Below the pieces are notes generated by a model. The model worked only from the letters and a program-made list of their open reading frames with translations. It did not search any database and was not told the DNA's origin. Of a stretch of DNA of 52,511 bases, positions 1 through 10,879 are shown piece after piece. The stretch comes from Collybiopsis luxurians FD-317 M1 (Eukaryota > Basidiomycota > Agaricomycetes > Agaricales > Omphalotaceae). The DNA lies in assembly GCA_000827265.1 (NCBI GenBank), contig KN834761.1, forward strand, positions 547,758 to 600,268, read 5' to 3'. The translations under genes and the position numbers were made by a program. The first letter of the stretch is position 1; each line of letters begins with the position of its first letter.

Positions 1-182
1 AGGCACACTGGAATTAACCAACATGGTCTCTCCCTGTATCTTTTCTCTTTCAGCTCATTCTTATGCTCACTTTACATCCTTTAGACATTCTCAGTGTCAT
101 CCAAATGTATTCATCATCTTATCTACTGATCCCCGCCCTCTATCCCAACTTACTGATGAGCAGCACTATGCGAATGATGGTC

Positions 183-405
183 TTGAAAGGATGAAGGAAA
201 AAAATATTCCCATGGGGGACCAGCCTGCCTTACTCTGGACAAAGTCCAGAGTTGCATAAGCAAGCTTGGCTGAAGTGGCTCCTTGGGTTATTGGCTTATA
301 CCCTAAGCTGCTCAAGCCAACCTGCTTATGCGACTCTGGACAAAGTCCAGAGTAAGGCAGGCTGGTCCCCCATGGGAAAAAGATTTCTTTCACTTTCGCA
401 AGTCC
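183..405. mobile_element. Fold-back MITE with long inverted arms
   Basis: Two arms of roughly 90 bp (about 183-272 and 318-405) are near-perfect reverse complements around a spacer of about 45 bp. The core of each arm reads CCCATGGGGGACCAGCC, and each arm also contains the internal palindrome CTCTGGAC-AAA-GTCCAGAG. The element has no coding capacity, which fits a non-autonomous fold-back or MITE insertion. No target-site duplication could be fixed because similarity fades gradually at the outer ends. Confidence 0.75.
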
Positions 406-510
406 ACCATTGGAGTACCTGCTGTCCTCACTGTCATCAGCATTGTCATCGCCATTGACAGCAGAGGAACTTCTCCTCACCATTGCTGCTGTCCTCACTG
501 TCATATTAAT

Positions 511-745
511 GACAGCGGGGACCCCTCTTTATCTATGTCATCACAGCACTGTCCTGCTATCAACCATAGCAAATTGATGTTGCCCTCCCCTAGTCATTGG
601 AATTACCTTAATCTCACTGTTGCTCTTGTTGTCGCTGTCCTCTCCAGTGACAGTGGGGACCCCACTCCCTCTACATTGTTGTAGTGCAGGCCTGGTATTG
701 ACCATAGGAAATTGAAATCCCCCATTCCTAGTCACTGGAAGTACC
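511..745. repeat. Direct tandem duplication, about 138-bp period
   Basis: Positions 511-607 and 649-745 align along their length: both start with GACAGYGGGGACCCC, pass through a matching segment with AACCATAG or GACCATAG, and end with TAGTCAYTGGAA. A shorter related stretch with CTGCTGTCCTCACTGTCAT occurs twice at about 419-505. This is ordinary local duplication in decayed sequence; no function is inferred. Confidence 0.6.
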
Positions 746-1058
746 ATTCTCTCCTCCACATACCAATCCTCTATTCTCACAGCCTGCATCCAATCTTTCC
801 ACATGTTTATTGTGATCCAAGATATGGATTTTGGGCATTATGCCCATTGTGTAACTTTTTTGGCCATCAGTGTCACCCGCTGCATTCTCCCCAACAATAT
901 CCAAGGAGCACAATGCCAATTTTTCTATATACAGTGTCTCCCACAGGTCATCTCTTCCTCCTCACCATCATCCATGTCTTTGGCTCAACTCAAGAATATC
1001 ATGAAGGTAAGTTGGTTATGGCAGCTTTTTCTGCCCTTATACTTTACTCATCAGACTT

Positions 1059-1624
1059 ATGCAGCTTATACTCAATCCATATGCACAATGGATGCTCAAC
1101 ACCTATCTGGCTGTGATCGACTGGTTGTGGATCCTGGCTCACAATAACAGCCTCATCAACCACTGGCCCTCTTTCCAAGAGGCATACACCAAGGATATCT
1201 GGTCTTATGCAGACCAAGTCAGGCAGGAAGCTGCATGCTGGAACCCAAGAGTAGCTCAAATGATGACCAATATGCTTTTTGAGGAGCTAATGGCATTCAT
1301 GTTGTCATTTCCAACACTCCCTGGTACTTTTTGTCTCCCAAAATCATTGCAGATTTCCTCTGGCAAATGGATTTAGAGGGGGTCCATCTCATAATCACCC
1401 ACTTCATTTCCATATTGCAAGCCTTGTGGGATAACAACAATGAGTTTGAGCAAAACCATCCAGTGTTTGGGTATAAGCAGAGATTTGGAAAGAAGGCTTG
1501 GACATTACAGGATGTGTATGATTGTCAAGCAGCTGTAGATGCTTGGGGCTTCAAGCTAGAGCTTTTAATTACTAAACCCAATGGTCGAATCTGGAATGTA
1601 GCCAAAGGTTGTTTTGCATATTAG
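1059..1624 (+). pseudogene. Unknown tandem gene family, copy 1 (most diverged)
   Basis: Two overlapping open stretches in different frames (1059-1376 and 1331-1624) together make one coding-like region, so at least one frameshift separates them. The segment around 1370-1430 encodes DLEGVHLIITHFISILQAL, which aligns with the DPEGCDLMLQHFLSIL segment of the downstream copies at the same relative place. The copy then continues with an unrelated-looking tail containing YDCQAAVDAWGFKLELL. I do not recognise the family. It may be a gene carried by a mobile element or a decayed host gene; kinship to copies 2 and 3 rests on this one segment. Confidence 0.4.
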
Positions 1625-1848
1625 TTTTCTGTATACTGCTGTCTCTTTGGCATTCTTCTCGAGTGATCCACTGGTCTATTGTTGCATTTGTATACTATAT
1701 CTCCACCTACCATTTGTTTTGGTATTGATATTTTTAACTTTGGTCTCATAGTAAATCAAAAATATCATTGTTCTAAACTGTTTTCAATGGAAAATACCTT
1801 CAGATACAAAAATTTCCATTGCCAAATGCAGTAATCAATAAGTACAAG

Positions 1849-1943
1849 TGGTCTGCAATGACCTTAAACTACAACAGTGGTTTAACCAGGGATCAGTTTT
1901 GGTAAGCAAAGCAGTTTTGCATGGTCTTTTCTCCATATATAAA
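1849..1943 (+). promoter_or_regulatory. Conserved 23-bp motif plus TATA box before copy 2
   Basis: A TGGTCTGCAATGACCTTAAAC block (1849-1869) lies about 85 bp upstream of a TATA-like ATATATAAA (about 1935-1943). The tandem-gene ATG at 1993 follows about 50 bp later. The same arrangement recurs upstream of the next copy, which is why I read it as a duplicated promoter and not chance. Confidence 0.5.
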
Positions 1944-1992
1944 CCCCTTTCAGGACTATCTGGGTTCCACTCTTTTGCTGCCCACCCACACT

Positions 1993-2670
1993 ATGCCTTC
2001 TTCCCCTGAGACACTTAAATCACACTCAGCACAGTACTTTGATGAATCTCATGTGCACATGCTCAACATTCAATCCAAATTCATGTGTCGCTTGATTTCC
2101 TCCTCTTCTTGTAATTTGACTGACTTGTACTAATAGCGATGCCATGCGGTGGTCAAGTACATCAAGTCTGCATTCAAAAGCACCGATCAATCGAGCATCC
2201 ATCCCCTCTGCTCTGTATACAAACTCCCCAAGCACCAGGCCATTTTCAAATGGGATTGTTGCGATCACATGTGGTTCCTATCCTATGCTTGTCAAGTGGT
2301 CCCACTAGCTCATTTACACCATGATCAAGTTGCCCAAGCATGCTTTGAACACTGGGCTACAAATCTCAAACAATTCATTCACAGCTTCAATGGTGTTCTG
2401 AATATTCTACTCTCTCCAAAAACTAGCACCCAATGGCTTCAGCTATATGACCCTGAAGGCTGTGATCTTATGCTTCAGCATTTCCTTAGCATCCTCCATG
2501 AACTTTGTGACCCAGGTATTATTGGATACTTTGAATAGACCCCTCCACAGTGCGCATACAAAGCCTACTTTCCTATGTACTGGTGGAAGCTCAGTATGAT
2601 TGAGCAGGAGGTGCATGATAGAGAGATCAGCCATTAATGGCAACATTTGGACTATGACAAGATTCAATAG
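1993..2670 (+). pseudogene. Unknown tandem gene family, copy 2
   Basis: An ATG at 1993 opens a short N-terminal part that ends in a double stop near 2132. The main coding part resumes at 2149-2538, and a third part (about 2545-2670) carries YFPMYWWKLSMIEQEVHD. The parts are in order and align with copy 3 throughout, so this is one gene of about 220 codons broken by stops and frame changes. Shared landmarks with copy 3 are ACQVVPLAHLH, the tryptophan-rich WLQLYDPEGCDLM and FPMYWWKLS. No signal peptide, membrane segment or known domain is apparent. Function unknown. Confidence 0.5.
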
Positions 2671-2895
2671 AATAATTTTATATAGGTTGCTTTGACTTTA
2701 CCAATTTATGGTGGTACCACATATGATCTGTCTTAAGTGTCCATCTCATAACTGTAGCGTACCTGTTGTATTGTATTATTGAACCTCTTCTTGCTGCATC
2801 TTTCCAAGAAAGGATTAATTGTCCTCAGATTATTCAGTGGATTATTACCACAGAAACTCTTTGACCAAATACAGTTGTTGAAGGGTAGGTACAAA

Positions 2896-2985
2896 GGGTC
2901 TGCAATGACCTTAAACTATGCTGGCATATAGGCAGAGTCTTACAAATGGATAATGGTGAGCAATGCAAATCCACATTGTCCTTTT
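2896..2985 (+). promoter_or_regulatory. Conserved 23-bp motif and TATA-like box before copy 3
   Basis: GGTCTGCAATGACCTTAAACTA at 2897-2918 is identical over its core to the motif at 1849. It is followed about 60 bp later by a TATA-like TATTTAAAG (about 2975) and then by the copy 3 ATG at 3041. The spacing order motif, TATA-like box, ATG matches copy 2. Confidence 0.5.
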
Positions 2986-3040
2986 TCTGTATTTAAAGCT
3001 CTATGAAAACTAGTCTCCTGTACCACTCGCCTCCTGCACT

Positions 3041-3777
3041 ATGCCTCCCACTTGGACTCTAAACTGCCGAAAAGTAAGACTTGGACCTTACTCTTCCTCA
3101 TCTCATGTGTGCATACAAGAGGTGCACAAGAAGATTGTATGTCGAGTCATTCCATAATCTTATTGTGTTCTGGCTGAATCTCTTCATAGTGATGCTGAAC
3201 TGTGGTAGAGTACATCAACATTGCATTCAAACAAAGGAGTAAATCAAATGTCCATGCCATTTGTTCAATGAATGACCTCCCTGGGTGTGATATCATTTTT
3301 GAACATCTTGATGGTACTGATGAAAAGGAGATAGTTGCGTATGCTTGTCATGTCATTCCTCTTGCACAACTACACAATGGCTGAGTCACTCACACATGTT
3401 TTCACCGGTGGGCAACTGACCTCAAGCATTTTACTTGTACCTTCAAAGGTGTGCCCAATATTCCTTTGGATCCAACAGCTTGCACAGGGTGGCTTCAGAT
3501 ATACAACCCTGAGGGATGCTACCTAATGGTTCAGCATCTTCTCAGTGCGCTGCATGAGATTTTTGAGTCCATCACCATTGGTGACTGTGAATGGGGTGCT
3601 TTGCAGCATGCTTTCCAAGCTCAGTTTCCAATGTATTGGTGGAGGCTGAGTTTCATAGAGAAAGAAGTTCATGATAGTGATATAAAAGCTATTGATGAGG
3701 GTGAACTGGACTACAACAAGGACAAGGACGATTGGTTCTGGATATGTTCTGGGGTCTATTTAAAAGATATCGTATAG
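3041..3777 (+). pseudogene. Unknown tandem gene family, copy 3 (best preserved)
   Basis: The ATG at 3041 sits at the place equivalent to the copy 2 start. The N-terminal part is frameshifted. The central part is open at 3202-3384 (stop TGA) and the C-terminal part at 3451-3777, ending DWFWICSGVYLKDIV. Landmarks shared with copy 2 are ACHVIPLAQLH, WATDLKHF, GWLQIYNPEGC and FPMYWWRLSFIEKEVHD. The acidic tail DEGELDYNKDKDD is longer here. The family is unrecognised; tandem spacing of about 1 kb and shared upstream sequence show it arose by local duplication. Confidence 0.5.
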
Positions 3778-4039
3778 TGCATGCATAATAGTTGTACTTG
3801 GAAACAGCTGTGTACCCCAAGCTGCTTTCAGTTCTTTTCATGTAACCCAGATTTTGCTAGATATTGCTTGAACCTTCCTGATTTAGATACTTTTCCAATT
3901 ATACACATTGTGATTGGAACTGCTTTGCCTTTCCCAATCTGGATGCTTTTCCAATTTTAGAAACTCCATATAAACAGCTTTGACCTTGATAATAGCATTT
4001 ATGAGTAACGAATGGTTCACAATTCTTTTTTATCCTTCA

Positions 4040-4305
4040 TGGTCCGAAATGACTGGTACCATCATTCTTGGTCTCCAAGAACCCTCGAACAATAGTGAAC
4101 TTCAACCTTGTGGTCTGAAACAACCTAAAACTATCCCAGCAATTGTCTTTTGTGGTCTGCAACTACCTTAAACTAGCCTATCTGCTCTATCTTTTGTCAA
4201 TTGCACTCAACCAATATGTTAATCACATTGGTGATCCTGAACAACTCTAATCTATTTGAATAATTGTAAATTCCATGTCTTGTGGTCCGGAATGACCTTA
4301 AACTA
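4040..4305 (+). repeat. Array of the 23-bp TGGTCTGCAATGACCTTAAACTA motif
   Basis: Four recognisable copies occur at 4040-4056, 4111-4133, 4153-4175 and 4283-4305, with a weaker one near 4230. They match the motif found singly upstream of tandem copies 2 and 3. The array ends about 50 bp before the first coding stretch of the KDZ element, so it could be a promoter or subterminal binding array. Confidence 0.55.
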
Positions 4306-4358
4306 TCATTTCTTCTCCCTTCCATTGCCAAGCATACCCCTGAACCCACCCACAAGTC

Positions 4359-7300
4359 ATGTCTGTACACCTGCATCTCAGAAAGCAGAAGATTTCTGCC
4401 CCACCACCTCCTACACAATCTTATGCACTGCAATGCTGTTCACCTCCTGGGCATCACAAGGTCAGTAAGAATCCATTGGTTCTGCTACCAAATGGTGTTA
4501 TGCTCACCCAAACACCTAGACTACCAAGAATCTCTGGTCAGATTGGTGTCAGAGGTGATTGCCCAGTGACTGAGGAAGATATTGCATATGCTGGGACCAC
4601 CAATGCAACATTCTCTGTTGTTCCTTTAGCAAGTGAAACAATTATCACCACTCCCAGTGTCGCATCCCCCAGCAAGCATTGTTTGAAGCGTCAGAAGATG
4701 TCACTCCAATGGATGAACAATGTCATCCCTGCCCTTTTGGATACATATCTTGAACTCCAACAAAAAACAAAGTCACTGCATCATGATCCTCCTCTCAGGA
4801 CCCAAGCCAAACCCTGTTCCTGCTGCCAGAGCCAGGTGTTATCAATATGGGTTGTTCAATTTTACAGTATGTCCCAAATCTCTAATTGCATCCTCCTAAA
4901 ACTAAATTCAGCCCTCAGAAGTTGAAAAAATCAAGTTACTTGCATCTGCTTGTTCTCCTGTGGCAGAACAACTGGTGCGCATCAGACTGTTCCCTTGCAC
5001 ACCTGTTTACCCCTCACTTGCTGTCAAAATTTGAGTTCTAGACTTTGTTTGAAGGTTGTTTCTGCGCATAGCACCCAACTACACTGCATGGTGCAGTGCC
5101 ATCATTGACTTCTTAGGTGCACAGGGTTATTGCCTTCCAGGCAATGATCCTCTAAGATGAAGGTTCTCGAATGTCCTCCAGTGGTTTATTACAATGCATG
5201 ACATGGCGAACACTGAGCTTAAGGCTGTTATTAATGAAACTTGACTACTTTTGATTCCAGAGGCTCGCCATGCCCCTACCATTTTACCTCCCTTATCCCA
5301 TTGTCACACCTAACCTCCAACAGTGCAGCCACTTGCGCACAAAGGCAGAGAGGATTCAGCTGTTCTGTCAACAAACCCTTGTCATGAACTGCAACACCAT
5401 GTTTGATTTCAAGATCTCGAGGATGAGCATCCTGCTTTTCACAAATGAGCATGATCCTCCAATAGTTCTGACTCCAAAGCAAAAACTTCACCAACACCTC
5501 TCCAACAGCCAAGCGATACTTGTGCATGCGCTGTCCGCTGTGCTTTGGTGGCACTAATACATGAGTTCTGTTATAGATGTATATCCTGTGCACTGTAATT
5601 TACCTTTCTTTTTCTCTTCAATTCTACAGGACAAACATTACCATATGCCTGGATGCCTGCTTCACTCAGAAGCACAATGCCCAGAAAAGCGGATGTGACC
5701 CAGCCCATTCCCATCCCAGGACCTTCTTCATTCCTGAGTTGGAGGTCAACACTTGGAAGTCTTACATTGATGCTACTCACACCAAGAATGACTCCACACA
5801 TCTGCCCAAGTGAAGCAAGATGAATCAAGCTTTTGAAGAGGGCGATCATCTCAAAGAGGGTATGCAAGTACCCAAGTCTGTGTTGGACAGCTGTTTGGCT
5901 AGTTTCACCACTGCAGATGAAGCTAGAGTCAAAGGGAGCATGCAGTTCTTCAACATTACTGTGCAGATGGCCATTCTATGTCATCACAACTGACCGCTTT
6001 GGGCTGTGAACATGAATACAGCCAGAGAAGCTCAACATTACTCCCTCACTTTGCTGGGGAAGCTTTTTTAGCACCTTCCTGCAGATGTAATTGTAAAGTT
6101 ACTATATGATATCGCATGTCAACTTCACTGAAGCTGTCTCAAGTGGGGTTTCCTAAAACCATATATGACTCATACTACCTTTGCAATCTCCATATTTCAC
6201 ACTTTCGGTCATCAGTGGCCCTGCCAGATTGTCTACCACCTGCAGAAGACTTTAGGTTATGGACTGTCAGACAGTGAGGGTGCTGAGCAATTGTGGCACT
6301 CTCTCAGTCACTTGATTGCTTATGGATGAGTAGCAGGGGTGTGCTATGTTTTTTTATCTCAATTATTGTTTTTGATCTCATTGAAATGAGCATCTCCAGT
6401 ACCACATTTGCATGTACCACCTCAACAGTCAACTCGAATTTGCAAATGAAGAAGGTCTATTCAAACTCAGAGCTTGGCTCCAACATAAACAGTTTGCTTG
6501 TGATGCAAAATGGAGAGATGCCGCAGAAACACTGGCTGCCTGTAGAATTGACAAAGAAACCCTATATGCTGAGTGGGAGAAGCAGGTACAAGCTCAAACC
6601 AAGCCCCTCCCTAGTATATACTCATATTGGTTCAATTCCAATGCTTAACCCTCTCTTCAGGGCAACAGAAGAATCAGGGTAAAGCAGCTGTTGAAGAGGT
6701 TTTATGCCTGCAAAAGAGCAGGGATGCCTTGCAAGACAAAGTATCTCATCTACATGATCTTATAATTAACACAGTGACAACTGCATGGGATGTCACCACT
6801 TACAAACTAGAGCTTCAATCAGCAAAAGAGGGTCTACAGAAGATGGAGTTGCAGGTTGCAAAAAAGGAGAAAAGTTTAGGAGCTTCTGCAAACAACACCA
6901 TATGCCATCTGCTCAACAGCAACTATCTGAACAAATGTATGAATGCCTTAGCTCTTTTGATGCGAGTTTGAGAATGTTTATGCTCGAGGAAATTTGAGCT
7001 GGATAGGTTGGAGCATTTGTATTGAAAACAGTGTAGTGGTAAGATGGGTTTAGTACCTATTGAAATGCACTTTACTGATGCAATTTCAGAGCAACGCATC
7101 AATGAACACACTCAAGATTCTGTCAGACAACAGGAACCAGCAATCGCCGTGTTAGCTTGCAAGTACAATGCCCTCTGTGAGGACATGAGGTGACTAATTG
7201 ACCAATGTAAAGCACCTTGTTCTGCCATAGCTCCAAAACTGATCAATCTGGATAATCTGTGCAACCTGGATGTTGACAATGATATATGGCTGGACATTGG

Positions 7301-7796
7301 CTTATCCTATGATGACAATGCGCCACCACTGCTCTGGTTATCAGATGAGAATGTCCATGCAGGTATAAGGTCTCTATTGGATAGAGACCGATGCAAAGAG
7401 GAGAGAAAACTTCTTCAAGCTGAACATGACTCCATGCAGGAGTGGTTCAGTGAGGAATGGCATGTAACGCAAGCGGTACTACAGACTCAAGGTATGAGGT
7501 TCTCCTGCATAAACAACTCAAATCTCACTGTAACAACAGATCCAAATTTGAAATACCAGTTTGAAACATGGAAACAACAGCTATGCCAGCTGTACACAAC
7601 ATGGGAAAGGGTGATAGTAGGTGTTCCTGCTAGCAGAGAGCTGCCAGGGTGGGGACCATTGGAACATGATATATTGGAGGTGCACAGCCAAGTGCTTTTG
7701 GGTGGCAGTATAGAGGTAGTGGATGAAGACATCTTCGATATTGAGTTTGAAGCAGAAGCTGATGAATTGTTGACCAAGCATCTGGATAGCTTATGA
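4359..7796 (+). pseudogene. KDZ-superfamily (CxC-type) DNA transposase, decayed
   Basis: The order of segments matches agaricomycete KDZ transposases. Near 4690-4830 comes an N-terminal region with RQKMSLQWMNNVIPALLDTY and a CxC-like cysteine cluster (PCSCC). A CPLCFGG motif lies near 5525. The catalytic-domain region with ICLDACFTQKHN starts near 5640. LLYDIACQLH and FHTFGHQWPCQ follow at about 6095-6225. The C-terminal tail at 7377-7796 has DRCKEERKLLQAEHDSMQEWF and ends with a stop at 7796. Several in-frame stops interrupt it, including TGA at 5242-5244 and 6327-6329 in place of expected arginines, plus frame changes. An intron probably ends near 5630. Such enzymes excise and reinsert DNA elements; this copy cannot be functional. 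Confidence 0.8.
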
Positions 7797-7927
7797 GTAA
7801 TGCAAAACTATCAAGAAATGGAGAGTGAGAGCAATGTTTAGATTGTACTTAATCAATGAATATAATCATTATATGTTTTTGATTTTTGTGAAAGTGTACA
7901 AAGTATTGTTATAAAATCAGACACCCA

Positions 7928-8195
7928 GGCAGCTGCCTAGTTTGGTATTTAGACACTCAGCAGCTGCCTCATTTGGAACATTGATTAGAAAGGGCAGCTG
8001 CCAAAGTTATAAACCTGAGACACTGAGACAGGGCAGCTGCCTGATTTAGAAATTTCAGACAGGGCAGCTGCCTAACTCAGAAACATTTTGGGGTTTTACA
8101 TACCCGTCATTAGTAGTTCTAGTTGTCCAGGAATGGCTGTATGACTATAGTATAATTAATCAAAAAAAATCACTATAAAATGGCTGGCAGCTGCC
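7928..8195. repeat. Spaced array of GGCAGCTGCC palindromes
   Basis: Six copies of the palindrome (one with A for the first G) start at 7928, 7959, 7993, 8032, 8063 and 8186. The first five are 31-39 bp apart. The array begins about 130 bp after the KDZ transposase stop. A degenerate copy is near 8289. Its position suggests subterminal repeats of the element; a regulatory protein site is the alternative. Confidence 0.6.
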
Positions 8196-8559
8196 TGCAA
8201 TGCAGAGTGGGCAGAATGCCCTAAATTGAGACCTCTTAGGCAGAAATTTTACCTTGCCAATTATACCCTCATAAGGTTACTTAGGGTGGCTGCCTGAAGT
8301 GAGGATTTGTGCATGGATAGTGGAGAGTTGCACATTGGAATAGTAGTAGACTCCGTTGAGTTCCTGGGAGAAAAACATTCTGACTTTTTATGTCTTATAT
8401 ATATATGTCTTTTTTGAATCCCAAATTTTTAATATTTTATGCTGAATTTTTCCATATTCAGTTGTGACATCCCTTTTAAGCTTTTAGGTTCATCAATCAT
8501 TTCCATCTTTTTGACTAATCTCTTTTTGGATTCACTCCTAACCATCCTGTTCTCATAAA

Positions 8560-10760
8560 CCAATGATCTCAAGTAATGTAAGGAAGTAACCGATAAGCTG
8601 CTATGGGTACATCTAGTGCAGTTCCATCCATTTCTTCAAGTTGATATGCTTCTCCTCGAGTACATTCTTTAACTACAAATGGTCCCCAGTATTGTGATCT
8701 TTCTTTTCCTCTGATCTCTTGATCATGTCTAGCATTCCTGACTAGCACATATTCTCCCTTTTTATATTCACTTTTGATCAGCCATTTTTGGAAACATCTT
8801 TTGAACTGAATTTTTGACTCGAATCAGCTTTTCCTAAGTATTTCTGCCGCTTTCTCAATATCACTTGTATGCTTTTCAATTTGCCTAATCCTTTTGGAGA
8901 GGAGTTCTGTAGTTGTCATTCCTGAATAAAATCCTTTGATAAGAAAAGTTGCTTTGAATAAGTCAAAGGGCATTAAGGGTTCAGTAGCATAAAGAAGTTG
9001 GTATGGGGAGAACCCTGTCACTTTGCTTATGGTCACTCAATCAGTGAAGACAGCTTCTTGCAGCTTCAAAGGCCAATCTTGAATCTGATCTTTACATGCT
9101 TTGATTAGAGATTCCTGAAGTATGAAATGTCCTTGTTCCACTTGTCTGTTTGCATGTTTGTTATATGGTGAAATCTGAACCTGTGGTACACCCATTCTTT
9201 AAACTAGATCTTTGAATGCTCCCTTTACTTCTGGTCCATTATCAGTTGTGACTTGATTCAGTATGCTGTATCTACAATAGATCTGTTCCCAAAAGAATTT
9301 TGATAAGGCTTGTGAAGTAGCCAGCTTAAGTGCTCTTGCTTTGCATGTTTCAGATAGATCATCATAGGCAGCTACAATGTATTGATAACCTTGGGCAGGT
9401 GGCATGAACATGATGTTGATACTAACTTTCTGGAATCATGTGCTTGGAATAGATATAGTTGGAGACTTTTCCATTCGCTTCAGACTTTGAAGTTGACATT
9501 GATAGCAGGATTTGACATGATGATTTATGTCAGCAAGCAGGTGGGGCCAGTATACTCTTCTTCTCAGGGTTTCGTATGTAGCTTGGACTCCTTGGTGGCC
9601 TAGTTTATCATGCACATGTACTAGAAAATTCCACCTCTGTTGTGGATCTGTGACAACTAATAACAGTATTTTTTTTTCACCCTTTTGAAACATTCGATCT
9701 CCTTGGACTATATACTTTTTGCATAAACTTAAGAACTGTCTCTTCAATTAAACTGATGTGAAGTATGGAGACTCTAGTGTGGTCAGAAATAGTCAGATCT
9801 TTTGAAGTGTACTTTCTTGAACCGATCATGATGCAAAGCATGAGGGTAACATTAGTGGTCCATATGTTGGTATGACTCTTTCATTGGCAGAGTTCTGATG
9901 TTCCAATAACTGAGTTAGTAAGACTATGTTATCTAGCCATGTGTCATCATCTGATTCTACTACTTCATCCTCATCTATTCATATCTGGGATAATGCATCT
10001 GGTCCATTGAACTTGTATGCTGGTACATGTCTAAGACCAAAATCAAATAATAAAATACCCTGAATTTATCTATTAATTGTTGCATTCAGCTGAATATCAG
10101 GTTCTTTGAGCATTCCTGAAATGTACTGTGCATCCACTTCTACTCGAAGATTCTTTACTCCTATTAAATATAGTTGCCAGTGTCATAATGCTTTGTATAT
10201 TCTGAACAACTCTAGCTTAGGCTGGGAATAACAACTTTCTCAGTCACTCATAGGTAAGGATCCATAGCAAGTGGGTACTAGTTTCTATTTTGAAGAGTCT
10301 ACCTGAAGTATTACCCAGCGAAGGGATTTGTAGTCTAAGGGTCTCATTGCTGGTGCTCAGGTTATGGCTTTCTTTATCTTTCTGAATGCTTTCCATTGTT
10401 CTGGTCCCCAGACAAATTCAATATCTTTTCTGAATAGAAGAGTAAGCAGTCAGATGATGATTGAATAATCTTTGATCCATATTCTGACAGTTCCACATAG
10501 GCCAAGGAATTGATGGGCTTCTGTAGGTTCTTTAGAATAGGCCACTTTAGAATCTTCTCAACTTTTGCTGTATCAGGGCTTCATCCTTGAATATTACAGA
10601 GTTGTCCAACTATTAAGACTTCTGGGCAGCATATTTGAGTTTTATGAGCTGAAAATATAGCTCCTGAGCATTTGATTCTATGAAGTATATGATGTACATC
10701 TTGTGCATGTTCCCATATATGAATTGCCTGATACTCTTGACCTTGCTACTTGCCCTGCTA
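8560..10760 (-). pseudogene. Ty3/gypsy pol, C-terminal half (RT end, RNase H, integrase)
   Basis: Reading the minus strand from 10760 down, the segments are in normal gypsy order. First comes the RT palm-to-thumb part with EHAQDVHHILHRI and VEKILKWP. A connection part with WKAFRKIKKAI follows. An RNase H part contains PKLELFRIYKALRHWQLYL. The integrase HHCC finger is open at 9436-9747 (HDKLGHQGV and CYQCQ), the integrase core at 9199-9411 (TTDNGPEVKGAF), and the post-core region at 8824-9036. The tail near 8570-8700 carries RSQYWGPFVVKE. Frame breaks separate every block, so nothing is translatable as a whole. The N-terminal RT half is missing here and lies on the opposite strand at 10880-11972. 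Confidence 0.8.
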
Positions 10761-10879
10761 TAGGGAACTTTGTACCAATTATGAAATGTTTAGCTACAAT
10801 TTACCTACCGAAATCCAAATTTTGTAAATAGAAAAGATTCAGTGTGATCTCCTTAAGCCAAAAACTTGTCTATACAGTT

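Noticed and set aside
166..504. 112-codon minus-strand open frame
   Set aside because: Most of it is the fold-back element read through both arms, giving an inverted duplication of sequence and no domain.
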